Below, one piece after another: positions 36,576-47,454 of a DNA stretch of 64,000 nucleotides. The DNA comes from Phallusia fumigata (lineage: Eukaryota > Chordata > Ascidiacea > Phlebobranchia > Ascidiidae). The stretch lies in the NCBI GenBank assembly GCA_008931825.1, contig QXVZ01000846.1, positions 145,522 through 209,521 on the forward strand, given 5' to 3'. The position numbers and the translations under genes were made by a program. The number at the start of each line of letters is the position of its first letter. The stretch's first letter is position 1. Under the pieces are notes generated by a model, which ran no database searches, was not told the DNA's origin, and saw nothing but the letters and a program-made list of their open reading frames with translations.

Positions 36576-37598
36576 CTAAAACGATAAACACGCAGTTTCG
36601 GGGCCACGTTAAACAATGTTGGGAAACCTGTTAATATACCTACTTTTAAGTCTATAACTAAGCTAATGATTTAAAAGGTGATGATTTGAGTCTGAAAACA
36701 TGTTGCAATAGTTTTCTTATAGGGACGTGCAAGTAAGCAGGTCTCATGTGCTACCCCGCATATCCAAACACAACCCCCATTGCATACGTGCAATGTGCCC
36801 AGTGTCCATTCGTTATACCCCCAGGACCCAATACCAACAAGATGTATTTACAACCAACTACACATGCGGTGTCAACAGATACGCTTCTAGAACCTTCCGG
36901 TATTTTGACCAACGTTACGTGACCAAACTCACGTGACAGGAATGTCCACCGCGAAACTCGCGAACATATTTTTGTTGTTTATGAGCTGTGCTAATCCTGG
37001 GTTATTAACCCTCTTAACAATATGATGCGTGGTCAAAGGGGACATTGTCATAACAACGTGCACTATAACAAACACAAAAAATCTGCACATTTGGGCATAC
37101 GTGGCAGACCAGTGTTGCAATTTTACCACACTTTAAAGTCAATTTTGCAAAATAATGCAACACGCATTTCTTTGACTTAGTGGAATTTTACAACGAGATC
37201 GTTGCGACATACTGTTCCGAAATTTGTCAGGCCTTTTTCGTTGGTTTAACGGGTGTTAATTTCCACTGCGCCGGCACGGAAATTGCGCAATATCGTCACG
37301 TACTCAAAACAGCGCCTAAAAATGCGCTTTTCGCGTGTTTTGAGCCACAGTACATTTTGGGGGCAGTTCCGTGAAACACCACCTAAAAGACAGTTTGAAC
37401 TGCAGTTGAGGGACCACGCAATAGTTATTAACGTTAAAAGACACTCGGTTGGCATTAAATCGATTTTTATACGTTTAAAGTATTAATGTCGCAATATTTC
37501 ATGACGCAAAATGTCACGGGTCAAAACGCCGGCTCGCAAACAAAGACCGATCACGCTGTGCTATGGAGTGGAACGCCAGGGCTGTGATTGGTTGAAAA

Positions 37599-37916
37599 TT
37601 AAGGCGTGGGGGCGTAGCCGGGTCGGATTTCGCAATCTCGGTCAGTGAAAGGTGAAAATGATGTCCTTGCTTCGAAAAAAATGACATGACCGACAGGGCT
37701 TGGTCGGTAAATCATATCCGACATTTTGGTATTTGTTTGTGCAGGTAATGTGTACAAAATGGTAGTTAAAAAAATGCAACCTCCAATTGTGATTTTTAGA
37801 AAAACGTGTAAAACAAGAACAAAAAGTGCCAGCGAAACAGCAGCCCAGCAAAAGCGTATGTATGTAATTTTCTTTAAAGTTTTTTCATACTGTGAAAAAA
37901 CTAAAATGGCGAACAA
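37599..37916 (-). CDS. Candidate first exon with a membrane segment, unrecognised
   Basis: A 105-codon frame beginning MFAILVFSQYEKTLKKITY and including a strongly hydrophobic run (AAVSLALFVLVLHVFLK, then TIGGCIFLTTILY). It could be the signal-anchor exon of a type II membrane protein. No strong donor follows and no partner exon was fixed. It may equally be a chance frame in AT-rich DNA. Confidence 0.2.
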   Translation of the reverse strand: MFAILVFSQYEKTLKKITYIRFCWAAVSLALFVLVLHVFLKITIGGCIFLTTILYTLPAQTNTKMSDMIYRPSPVGHVIFFEARTSFSPFTDRDCEIRPGYAPTP

Positions 37917-39095
37917 TCCATCACAACAATAAATGATTAATTATGCACAGAGGCTTTAGTCACAAAACATGATGTAGTTACTTCCTGGCTTTTCACCAGC
38001 TAAGACACCACATTTTTTCACAAACAACAAACATGCCTTTTTACATGATTGCCATAAAATAAATGGTGATTATTGCATGTATGATTTAAATACATCTGTT
38101 GGGCACTTCAATTTACCATGTACGTTAATTTTAATACAATGGCTACTTTAATGTTACATAAAGATGCCTGAGTGTTTAAAACTTTAAAATAGTTTTACCT
38201 TTTTTGAACGATTTTTTAATTTGGTGTATAAAAACTTTTTAAAATATATTGCAGGCCGCAGACTTACCTTCTTAAAACTAGGAGAACAGATAGAGGTGCC
38301 ATCCTTCAACCCTGAGTTGGCAATCAATAAAATTTTAAACAAACAAATAAAGGAAAAACAAATTTTCTAAAGAAGTTACCTAGATAGATATCTACGCAAA
38401 AAGAAAAATACTGGTTATTTTTACACCGATTGTAAAAAATCCACAGATAAGAATAAAACTTTTCATTGATTAAACAATTCCTCTCCTGCTTAAAAATAAC
38501 AAGGTTCTTCTGCCTTTTCTGCTTAAACTGTGGAATGTGTTGCACCTAAAGAGACTTGAGCAATGACTGTACCTAGGTTTAACAATTTTGCAGCTTTTGA
38601 TATACCACCAATGCTTGGCATTTTAAACTGCTGACTGATGCAAAATCCTAGGCCTCTTTACTTGTAACACGTAGACCCAGCCATAAAGTAAATATTTGGC
38701 AGCCAACCTGGAATAGCAGACAATGTTTGTATATTGTAATACTTTGAACAGCATTTGTGTGTTAATTTCAAAATACTTGTTGGATAATATTAACCGATGG
38801 CAAACAAGAAGTACTTAACTCAATTAACTGTCTAAGACAGACATGAGAAGTATTTTTCATTGTTTATTAAAACCAAAGCCATTTTTTCTGCTAAATTTTT
38901 ATCCAATAATAATAACATCCTTATTGAATCCAGCATCAAAAATTCCAATCAGAAAAAGGGGTTTGATTTGAAAAAAACAAAAAAATCATTCAACATGAAA
39001 GCATTAAAACAAACTATGGATTTTAAAATTACTTTTAAAAGGATTTACATACTTCTAACAACATTTTCCAGATGGAACAGTTTTACTGCATTGGT

Positions 39096-39260
39096 AAGTG
39101 AGTTGAATTTATTTCATTTACTTAAAGAAAACATACCAACACGGTAGCATCAATCAAGGCCAGGAATAGCTGCTGCTCAACCTTAAAACGTTATGAGGCT
39201 CAAAAAAATAAAGAGAACAATTGGTGCGTCGAGGTTGAATGCGCTGTTATTGCTAACTAC
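39096..39260 (-). repeat. LINE 3'-end fragment
   Basis: About 165 bp are clearly related to 50268-50420: both begin with gagttga...tttattt and share 'aaagaaaacata', 'aatagctgc', 'aacgttatgaggc', 'ggttgaa.gcgctg'. The 50-kb copy is attached to reverse-transcriptase C-terminal coding sequence on the minus strand. This is therefore the 3' tail of the same non-LTR element. Confidence 0.6.
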
Positions 39261-39726
39261 AAAAGCGATTTGTATAGGCCTTCTATACATGAAAGTTGCA
39301 ATTACATAAAAGTCTCACACACATGCACACAGAAAGCGCCTTTGAGATAAAACATCTCTACAAAATCGTTGCCAAGTTTATTGATGCTATTTAACGGAAC
39401 GTTGGCAATTTAGAAGAAAATTTTAAGTAAAACATGACTTGTCCGTTTGTATTCGCCTTTTAGAAAACAATAATTCCTGCAAAATAGTTTAAATTTATCA
39501 TCTGGAGCAGCGTAACCTACTGCCCTCTTTACAACTTACTGGGCAGTGGGTAACCTAAAATCGAGAGATGACATTTCACGCATATCCGGGTCTGCAGCAG
39601 ATTTTTATGCCAAATGATTTTTATGTTAGCAATACTAATGACAGAAGTAGAAAGTGTTCTGTAAACTGTTACTACTTACTAATAACTACTAACTAAGTAA
39701 AACCCAAACAAGTGCTTTAGGATATG

Positions 39727-40040
39727 TTGCCGCCAAGATGGTTGGGTGGTTAGGGGGACTGCCTTGCCCTCACGAGGTTGTGGGTTTCTATCCTGTGTCA
39801 GTCGCAAATGCTTCCCTGACTTAAGAAACTTTGCTACGACCTAATGAAACCCGATGGGTTGACCCAAATTGAAGCTATTAATTGAAAATAAACAGAAAAT
39901 TTAATTAAATGTTTCAATGGAGTAAAATAAAAGTTCGATGAGACAGGTAGTTTGACGGTGGACTCAGAATGAGCACATCCCGAAGACAAAAAACAGTCAG
40001 GGATATATACGGACGAAGCTCCCTCCCCCCAAATAACGTT
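39727..40040 (+). repeat. tRNA-derived SINE
   Basis: The head has 'aagatggttgggtggttaggg' (A-box region) and 'gaggttgtgggtttctatcc' (B-box-like). A body follows that shares 'acccgatgg.ttga' and 'gacaggtag.ttg.cggtgg' with 1.76-1.87 kb. The 3' boundary is uncertain. Confidence 0.55.
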
Positions 40041-40408
40041 TTTTAAAAGATAAAAGAGACGTCGCAACGCTCAACAGAAAGACGGCTGAGAGTCAACTAG
40101 CTAAAAAATCGTTGGAAGGTCATATATTACTTCCTAACTTGAGTTTTGTATTGCTTCTAAGAACTAGTGTAAAGCTGAAAGTTTGTTTGTGAATTGACGT
40201 CAAACTAGTTTCATTTGAAGGTGTAACAAAAACAGGGACTATAGGCAAAAAAATTCGAATGTGTTTTATTTATTCGCGGTGACATTTGTGACAAACCAAT
40301 ATACTTGAAACTTTCATAGTTGGTCCACAACTTTTTCACAGTTCCTCTATCGCATTATCCGATTTTTTCACCAAACGTTAAAAAACAGAAGCTTTATTGC
40401 AACCATTG

Positions 40409-43400
40409 TTATTGCAACCATTGGAGTTCAAACGAGGGCAGTTTGTAAACATCGGAACTCCGATTTATGAGTTCACACTCCGGATAACGGTAAGCGAATC
40501 GGGCGTCGCATTCTCTGGCGCTCATTAACAGTTCTCGAAGTTTCCAAGCCGCTGTCGCACGTACCGATGAAGACTTTGAGCGTTCCTCACGTGGTAAAGC
40601 TGAAGAGCCCCGGATGCAGAGGTCCAAAAGTACCGACATTTTACTGTTGAAAGTCTGCGTTTAGAGGTGGCAAAATAATAAAATACTATTTTTGCAAACT
40701 TATCGAGTTTCGCGTGGTTAATTACGCATAGCGGGCTTGATGGGCTAAAATAGGTAAATCAATTATTTTATCCACAAGACGTATTTTATTTTTCTCTTGC
40801 AGACAGGTAACTTTTATTGTGGACAAGTTTAGTGCTACTTTTTAAATGATTTGATACATTTCAAGAACCAAAAGTAATTTTTTTCTCGGTGAAGGATATT
40901 ATGTTTTGGAAGCATATTTACCCCAAGCTCCTTGGGGTGGTGTAAAAGACCCCCTCGTAATGCGCCGTCTCTGCCATTCCAGACTCCGGCCAACAAATTA
41001 CGACAGATTGCGTAATAGTTAACGTCAGTACTGACGTCACACGCCTCACGTTCGGTGATTGATAACACTTTCTTTTTGAATGCAATTTCAAAAGTTTTAC
41101 CAGCATATTTTGTTTGTCCTGTCAAAAAGAAGCAATTGGAAATATTTACAATAACAGCTCTAGCAGTTAGTAGTGAGATAGGAGTTAGTAGTCGTCATAT
41201 TTAAAACAGAATTAGTACTTTGTGCCGGGTTAAGACCTGAGACATTAAAATACTCGACTTAGCTTTAGAGTAAGGCATGTTACCGTTTGGTAAATTTACA
41301 CAGGAAAGCCTTAAATAGACGTCCAACGATAAGCAATTGGCAAAACTGCTGTGTTTTATTTTCATGCATAGAACATAATTAAATATTTCGGGCGAACATT
41401 ATTGACAAAGAAATGATTTTATTCAAATGATACAAAACGTATACCTTTGCTAACGTGATCTTGATCGACAATTATGACTTTACCAGAGCTATGAATCCTT
41501 ACTCGACCAGTGACGGACAAACCTACGTCATGTGACGTCAGTTTGTGAAGAAGGATCGAGAATTTGGAATCGTTTTCTGTCATATGTCGTGCGAGATTTA
41601 AAAGCTACAGAAACATACACACGTGAAGGTTAATTCAGACAATTGTTGCTTTTTTTAGTTAATAAAAGGTGCCATAATATAGGCCCCATTGCACTATTGG
41701 TCCCATGGTATGAGTGTGCCGGGGTATTTTTTGTTGCAAACAAAATTATTATCTAAACTTTGATCCCACCTTATCCAACCCGCAAGCTTGGCAATGCACT
41801 TTGCACTTTGAAGAGTGTTTGTGCTTCATGTAAAACAATAAGTTAATTTTATTCTTACGTCCTATTATTTAAAATGATTTTGTGTTTATGCTTTGCATCT
41901 AGTGGTAATATTTTTTGTATGAATCATAAATTATTAATATAACCTGAATAGCCACATCTAGGCGAATTTTCCATGGCTTGTTGTATACTTCATACAACGT
42001 TGTCTCTACCGCCTTCGCGTGCACAAATACATTACCGCACGTACCGATCATCCGAGGAAACGGCCAACCTTCTGACGAGGGAAAGAGCCTCTAAAACATG
42101 GAATTATGTCCACAAAAATTTAGTAGTAAAAACGTTCAAAAACAAATAGCTTATACAATCAAATCAACTTCCGTTCGTATGTAAGTTTTAACACACAACC
42201 ATCACCATATCTACCAGCTGTGAAAGTTTTATCCAAATCGTTCACACTTCATTTTCAAAGTTCATGGACAAGCAGCAGGAGAGAAAGAAGAAAAAACAGA
42301 AAAAAGAGCAGAGTAGCCTATACAAAAACATGTCCCCTTTTGGTAAGGGGAACCATATTAAAATATAGTCGTATGACTTTTTTTATCAACCGAATCAAAA
42401 ACATTGGGAATACCAAAAGAATAGAAGTCCTTCCTAACCAAGATTTTGTGGGGGAATGTCGGAATTTGTGTCCGTGGTACACAAAGCAAAACAATTACCT
42501 GTACAACAGTTCCTGGTGAGATTTTGCACAAAAGTAGTAACCTGGCTTTATCCGCGTCGTTATAATGACGTAAGAACACTGTTGCATCATTTTTGACGTC
42601 ATACACACGCCTAACGATTCTGTCTGCAAGACGACGGGTGGCGCATATCAAAGGCAGGGAAATGCCTTTGATGACGTCAGAATCGAGCCGGCCTAGGTCA
42701 AAAACCATCCCATAATTATGATTTTAAAAACTCGTTTGTGCCATCATATATTAGAAAATTGTTTATCGCATTATTTTGTCCTGCTGACCTTATGCCAGCA
42801 TTTGCTCAGAAACGGTTGTTTTGAAAAATCGTCAAAAACCAACTAACCTAAGCCTATTTGAAAGAGACGTAGAAGCGGAGCCCTAGATCACAAGTAACGT
42901 AAATTTAAAGAACAAAATATAATAGCAAGTGAGGTTTACCTTTAAGTAGTTTTAACTTTTTCCAGCGTCTCCAAGTTTGTACTGTCGTTGTGACGTTGCA
43001 ATTCTCAGCTTGTTGAAAGTTTTGGCAAAGCGAAGATCGATAGTTCGTTACAGCGAACATCTCCTTCGGTGTAATGGCGTCACATTTTTCATGTGGGCAG
43101 AGAAATGGAGTTTTGAAAGTTGCGTTATGTTTCACATCGTGTTTGTTGATGAGAACTCCGTTAATTGAGAACCAATTATTTTCTGTTGGAAAAAAATTGG
43201 AGACGAACTCGTCGTTTTTATTAAAAGCAATTGGATAAAATGTAAAGACACTTAAACTGGCTGTTAAGAAACCATGGTATAGTATTTCGAACAAACAATT
43301 GAACGTATGTTTTTTTAGACGAATCTAAAAACTAATATGTCGATGTATGTTAACTTAAATTAGAAGCTGCGGCTATTTGTTTAAACAGTTCGGTTAGGTG

Positions 43401-44234
43401 CGTGAGTTTGGGACGCCGACCTGTTTAAAGCGTGCATGTTCACAGACTTGCTAACTACTTTATTTTCTTACCGATTACAGCAGACGAGTAACTCAGTTTC
43501 ACTTTTACTTTGGTCTTGTCGAAACACAGGGATTCTCCGAAACAAAGAAAGCTGTCGCAGACATTACCAGCACCTGCGGACGAATCAATTTAACGGCATT
43601 TCGTAACATCTGGATATCTCAGGTACATCCAAAATACACGGATAGTTGGATCCGCTAGGTGGTGCCAGAAAATTAGTTAGTAAATAGTATATCTGTATCA
43701 GTATGCCAGGAAGAGTAAGAAAGCTTTTACCATTGATAAAAGTTTAAGGCTCTGATATTTATTACTACAAATTTATTGTTAAAATCGAATTCTCCCTTAC
43801 AAACACAAAATCCCTCCAAGCAAAGAATCCCCCGCGGTTGTGAAAAAATAGCACAAACTAGTGTAAGAATGTGACATCGCCACATTGACCAGACAGCGTT
43901 CTAGGTAAATGGTAGATCAATCAAGCCATATAAACCAAAATCGTTGCAGAGCAACTTTTAACATGAGGTCACACAGCAAACAAGGGTCCCGATATGACGT
44001 ACCTGCAAATGATCGCTGCAAAAGATTTTGTTCCAAAAGCTCATCTTCCCTTTGATTACGTTGGTGCCAAACGACTCCATATAGGGCAATAATTGTTACC
44101 ATGAAAACAATTGAACAGGTGTATTTTGCCATTGATCTGCCCCGCCTAGACTTAATGCGAATTTTGCTACTGGTGATTTTTTTCGAGTTTCTGACGAAAA
44201 CGCTTGCCAGTCGGTTTAAATAATACCGGGACAT
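40409..44234 (-). CDS. DIPK2-like (DIA1/C3orf58 family) divergent protein kinase-domain protein
   Basis: A secretory-pathway protein of the DIPK/FAM69 group; vertebrate members are Golgi-resident or secreted, with a divergent kinase fold. Eight exons: 44003-44234, 43472-43573, 42940-43260, 42499-42692, 41944-42090, 41445-41604, 40922-41118, 40409-40654; 532 aa, about 100 longer than vertebrate DIPK2A. A type II anchor lies in exon 1 (YTCSIVFMVTIIALYGVVW). A cysteine-rich CDSFLCFGESLC follows. Kinase-region matches: RLADRIVRRVYDVKND, RLFPSSEGWPFPRMIGTCGN, YEVYNKPWKIRLDVAIQ, KVIIVDQDHV (D379 corresponds to the conserved Asp), VNYYAICRNLL and GGLLHHP. All phases agree. The exon 3 acceptor at 43260 was chosen because the alternative near 43315 runs into a stop. 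Activity and substrate are unknown. Confidence 0.88.
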
Positions 44235-47200
44235 TTCAGGAAATACTTTTAAAGTAAGTTCAACATCAGTATTCTTTTTGTATAGGAGAATGTTATACTA
44301 TTTAAACCTACAAAAATGTATTGGTAATAAACTAATGTAAATCAAATGTTTGTGCTTGGTCTATGCTGATTTCAGGTCCAAAACTGGATAAAGTTGTTCT
44401 TAAGAAAAGAATGGTAAAGTCTACAAGTGGTCTAGGAGCTAATATTCTCATCTGGATTTAGAGTTATTAGCGGCTACACTGCTATTTGGACATCTGAATT
44501 GAAGAGTTGGAGACAAAAGCATTAGTACGAAAGAAGTATGGACAGACTTTAAGTTTACAACAATGACTTGACCTATCTTGTCTTCATTTAAATTTATGTT
44601 CTAACACGTCCAACAGTCAAACTCTCTGCAGATAACTTGCAGCAACGGTAAACCAGCATTTCTAATCTTTCCCTAAAACCTTGCGGAAAGTTATACACAC
44701 AAGATTTGCAGCAGTACCAACGTGAAACAGAGGAAGCACCAGAACGCCATAACGAACGCTCTGTCACGATTTGCTCCAACAAGTACCGGAAGTAATTGTT
44801 TCACATTGTGTTCCTTGACAAAGATAAACTTTTGTTAAGAAATAGCAGCAGATATGGTAAACGTTACTATTTTATAACTCTTTGTGAACCAACGTGTCTA
44901 AAATGGCCCAAATCATTTGTCAGAAATCAGTGTCATGACAAAAACATAGTTCAAAACAACTAAAACGTATTATTCGATAATGTTGTAATGTATAAAAGTA
45001 GTGTTTAGCCAAACAAGTTGCCATTAATGAAAAGAAAGAGATGCCGAGGCGTATCGAGTTGAACATGTCCAAGTAATTGTGTAATATTTGGTTGATTTGG
45101 TGAAGTTCGTATTTACCCATGAATTTACTTCCCGTTTCCTCCTACGATATTATCACAAATGTTGATTGGCAATTTATTCACGTGAGTGATTAAGTAAAAA
45201 AACATAGATTGGTTTATTTACCGGTTTAAGTAGGCTTACCATACGTCCCGATTTAGCCGGGACTGTCCCGGTTTAAACGCCTTGTCCTGGCGTCCCGCCC
45301 GGTCAGCCAAAATGTCCCGGTTTTTGTTAAGCCGTTAAATCTGGTGTGGTTAAATTAATTAACCAATGACCTTAAAATACACTGCCTGTAAATAAAATTG
45401 ATGGCTAATTTCAGTGCCAATAATTCTGTCGATATATTCTTTAAATTAGTCATTATGGTTGTACCTTTGGGTTGGATGTTAGGAAAATTCGCTTTAATTG
45501 CCTGGTTGGTTTGAAAGCGTCCCGGTTTTGAGTTGTGAAAATATGGTAAGCCTAGGTTCAGGAGGTATAGATAGGTTTCGAAACAATATAGTTGCAGAGC
45601 GGCAACGTTAAAGCAGTCCTTGAAGTTTCTGTGCTACAAGTTAACAAAGCGTTTTCGTTTTGTTTGTACAAGTTAAGGCATTAAAAGTACAACGATTATA
45701 ATATGACGTAAAGCAAATACGTCTTGTGTGTACCGTATCCATGGAACCCAAGAAAAGACGCGACGCCCTCCCCTCTGCCCTAGCGATACATTGGGTAGTG
45801 ATTTTAAAAGTGTTGCTGTAGGAATTGGTACCAATTTGCCCAAGCAATTGTTAAGATGTTCGATTTAAGCACAATGCGCTGGGTTACGTCACAGTACAAG
45901 CCATTGTGACTGCGAATGAAAACAAATATTAGTTCAGCAGCGTAGGGTCGCCTGGGGATAGTCCGCCGTAATCACACTTTCTGAAGTGCTTTGAGATTAG
46001 GGCTGTCTGCCAGTTGAAGGACGAGTTGTATTATTGCTGGTAATACATTAAAAAGGCGTCCCTTTTACTACAAAAATAAGATTTTTAGCAGAGAAAGCCA
46101 GACTATACATAGATACATAGCTACAATCAAAATGTCCTAATTAAGGCCTTGCTTCACAAATTTTTTAAAAGCTTCACGCTTTTTCTCATGTGCAAAACTT
46201 TATTGTAAATCATTTAGGTAAGCTCGTGCTTAGGAAAACAGCTGTATTTGCCAAAATGCTTGTCTAAGGGAAACTTTGCTGAGGTAAAACATGATTCAAG
46301 CATTGTGATTTGCCCTTGTAAACAACAGGATGTATTCAAAAATAGCCCCATATAAAATTTCGCAGTGACGTCAGACATTCGACAGTTGTTTTAATATGAA
46401 ATAAGATACCTTCTATTATTTAAATTACAATTTTATTGAATTTCGTTTGTTTAACCCTATGACGTCAAACACCCAACGTAGTCATAGCAACGCCTTATAG
46501 GTCATGCTTTGCCAGTGGCATGCAATATTGATAAGATAATACTGATGCGTTGCGACCGATGTGCTGAAAGTAACTAGTGCCGTTGGAATGGGTTGGACAG
46601 AGACTTACATTTGTAAAGGAACGTGTCTATTGTTCCCAGATTGTTGCGCAAACACTGGGTTCATTTGTGGGCGTCTTTGTAAAGGAAAGTTGTAACAAAG
46701 GTTGTTTTTCACGATCCCTGTGATTTAAGCCTGTCAGTTCTTGGAATAGGACAGTACATAATGAAGAGTAGGCAGGATGAGGAAGTCAAAGACAAAGGCT
46801 TAATGACGATTCAAAGACAAAAACTTTAATGATTAGTTTGAAAGAAATACCATGAAATGTTTGAGATATCAGAATGTTTTGTACGACTACGCTTTTGTAG
46901 TTTAGACTGATTTCATTCACCTTCGTGAAGTCAACCATGACATTGTGCAAAGGCAATCCGTTAGCAATGTGACTGAGGGAGTGGAATGTGATGCCCAAGA
47001 CTGTATTGCTCATGAACACAGGCCCATTACACAGGCCCACGTATGTCATTTATGTTTTACTAATCAGCGACTGTCCGGTCCCATCAAACATTTGTTTTTC
47101 TCCCCTAAGTTGTATGTTGTTTTTGTCGCACTCATGTTTAAGACTAAAATATTTACTGAAATGACATTAAGTTTGCTTCATTACCTTTGGCGTGCCGTTC

Positions 47201-47454
47201 ACCACGGCCACTTTATCACAAGTAACGTAATGTAGCAATCAACTTGTATATTGGAGTTGCACTATGATCTTATATTGTACTGTTTAGAAGCGTCGTTCTG
47301 AAAACATTGCAACAGCGGCGTTTTCTCTGCTCAGTGTTATACAAGCACCCCTACTGTGTAAAGCTTCCTAGATCCGACTAACTACTTGTGTTTGATTTTA
47401 TGATAAGATTACATAGATTTCTCGAAAAGTTAAGGTATAATTTTAGCTGTAAAA
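44235..47454. other. Intergenic between DIPK2-like and TPPP genes
   Basis: This 3.2-kb divergent interval should hold both promoters. It contains an inverted-repeat element at 45231-45554 and TGACGTCA sites at 46366 and 46460. Small frames such as 44594-44782 (minus) show no domain and are not called. Confidence 0.45.
45231..45554. mobile_element. Non-autonomous inverted-repeat transposon (MITE, probable hAT type)
   Basis: The 324-bp element has 13-bp perfect terminal inverted repeats (TAGGCTTACCATA and its reverse complement). It is flanked by imperfect 8-bp duplications, GGTTTAAG at 45223-45230 and GGTTCAGG at 45555-45562 (6 of 8 match). The interior is rich in 'gtcccgg' repeats and does not encode a transposase. 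The worn target duplication suggests an old insertion. Confidence 0.75.

Larger units (their letters stand above)
34896..40408. other. Repeat-bearing intergenic region with orphan exon candidates
   Basis: A 5.5-kb stretch between PEPCK and the DIPK2-like gene. Part of it (about 36.1-37.7 kb) is richer in CpG and contains two similar blocks, 'gattggctgagcgtgggggc' at 36234 and 'gattggttg...gcgtgggggc' at 37577, resembling promoter or repeat sequence. Apart from the candidate exons and repeats listed separately, I see no gene. Confidence 0.4.

Noticed and set aside
43261-43320. Upstream acceptor for DIPK2-like exon 3
   Set aside because: With the exon 2 phase it runs into stop codons; the acceptor at 43260 keeps the frame open.
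44594-44782. 62-codon minus-strand frame upstream of the DIPK2-like gene
   Set aside because: No domain, and it does not splice in phase to the exon with the signal anchor.
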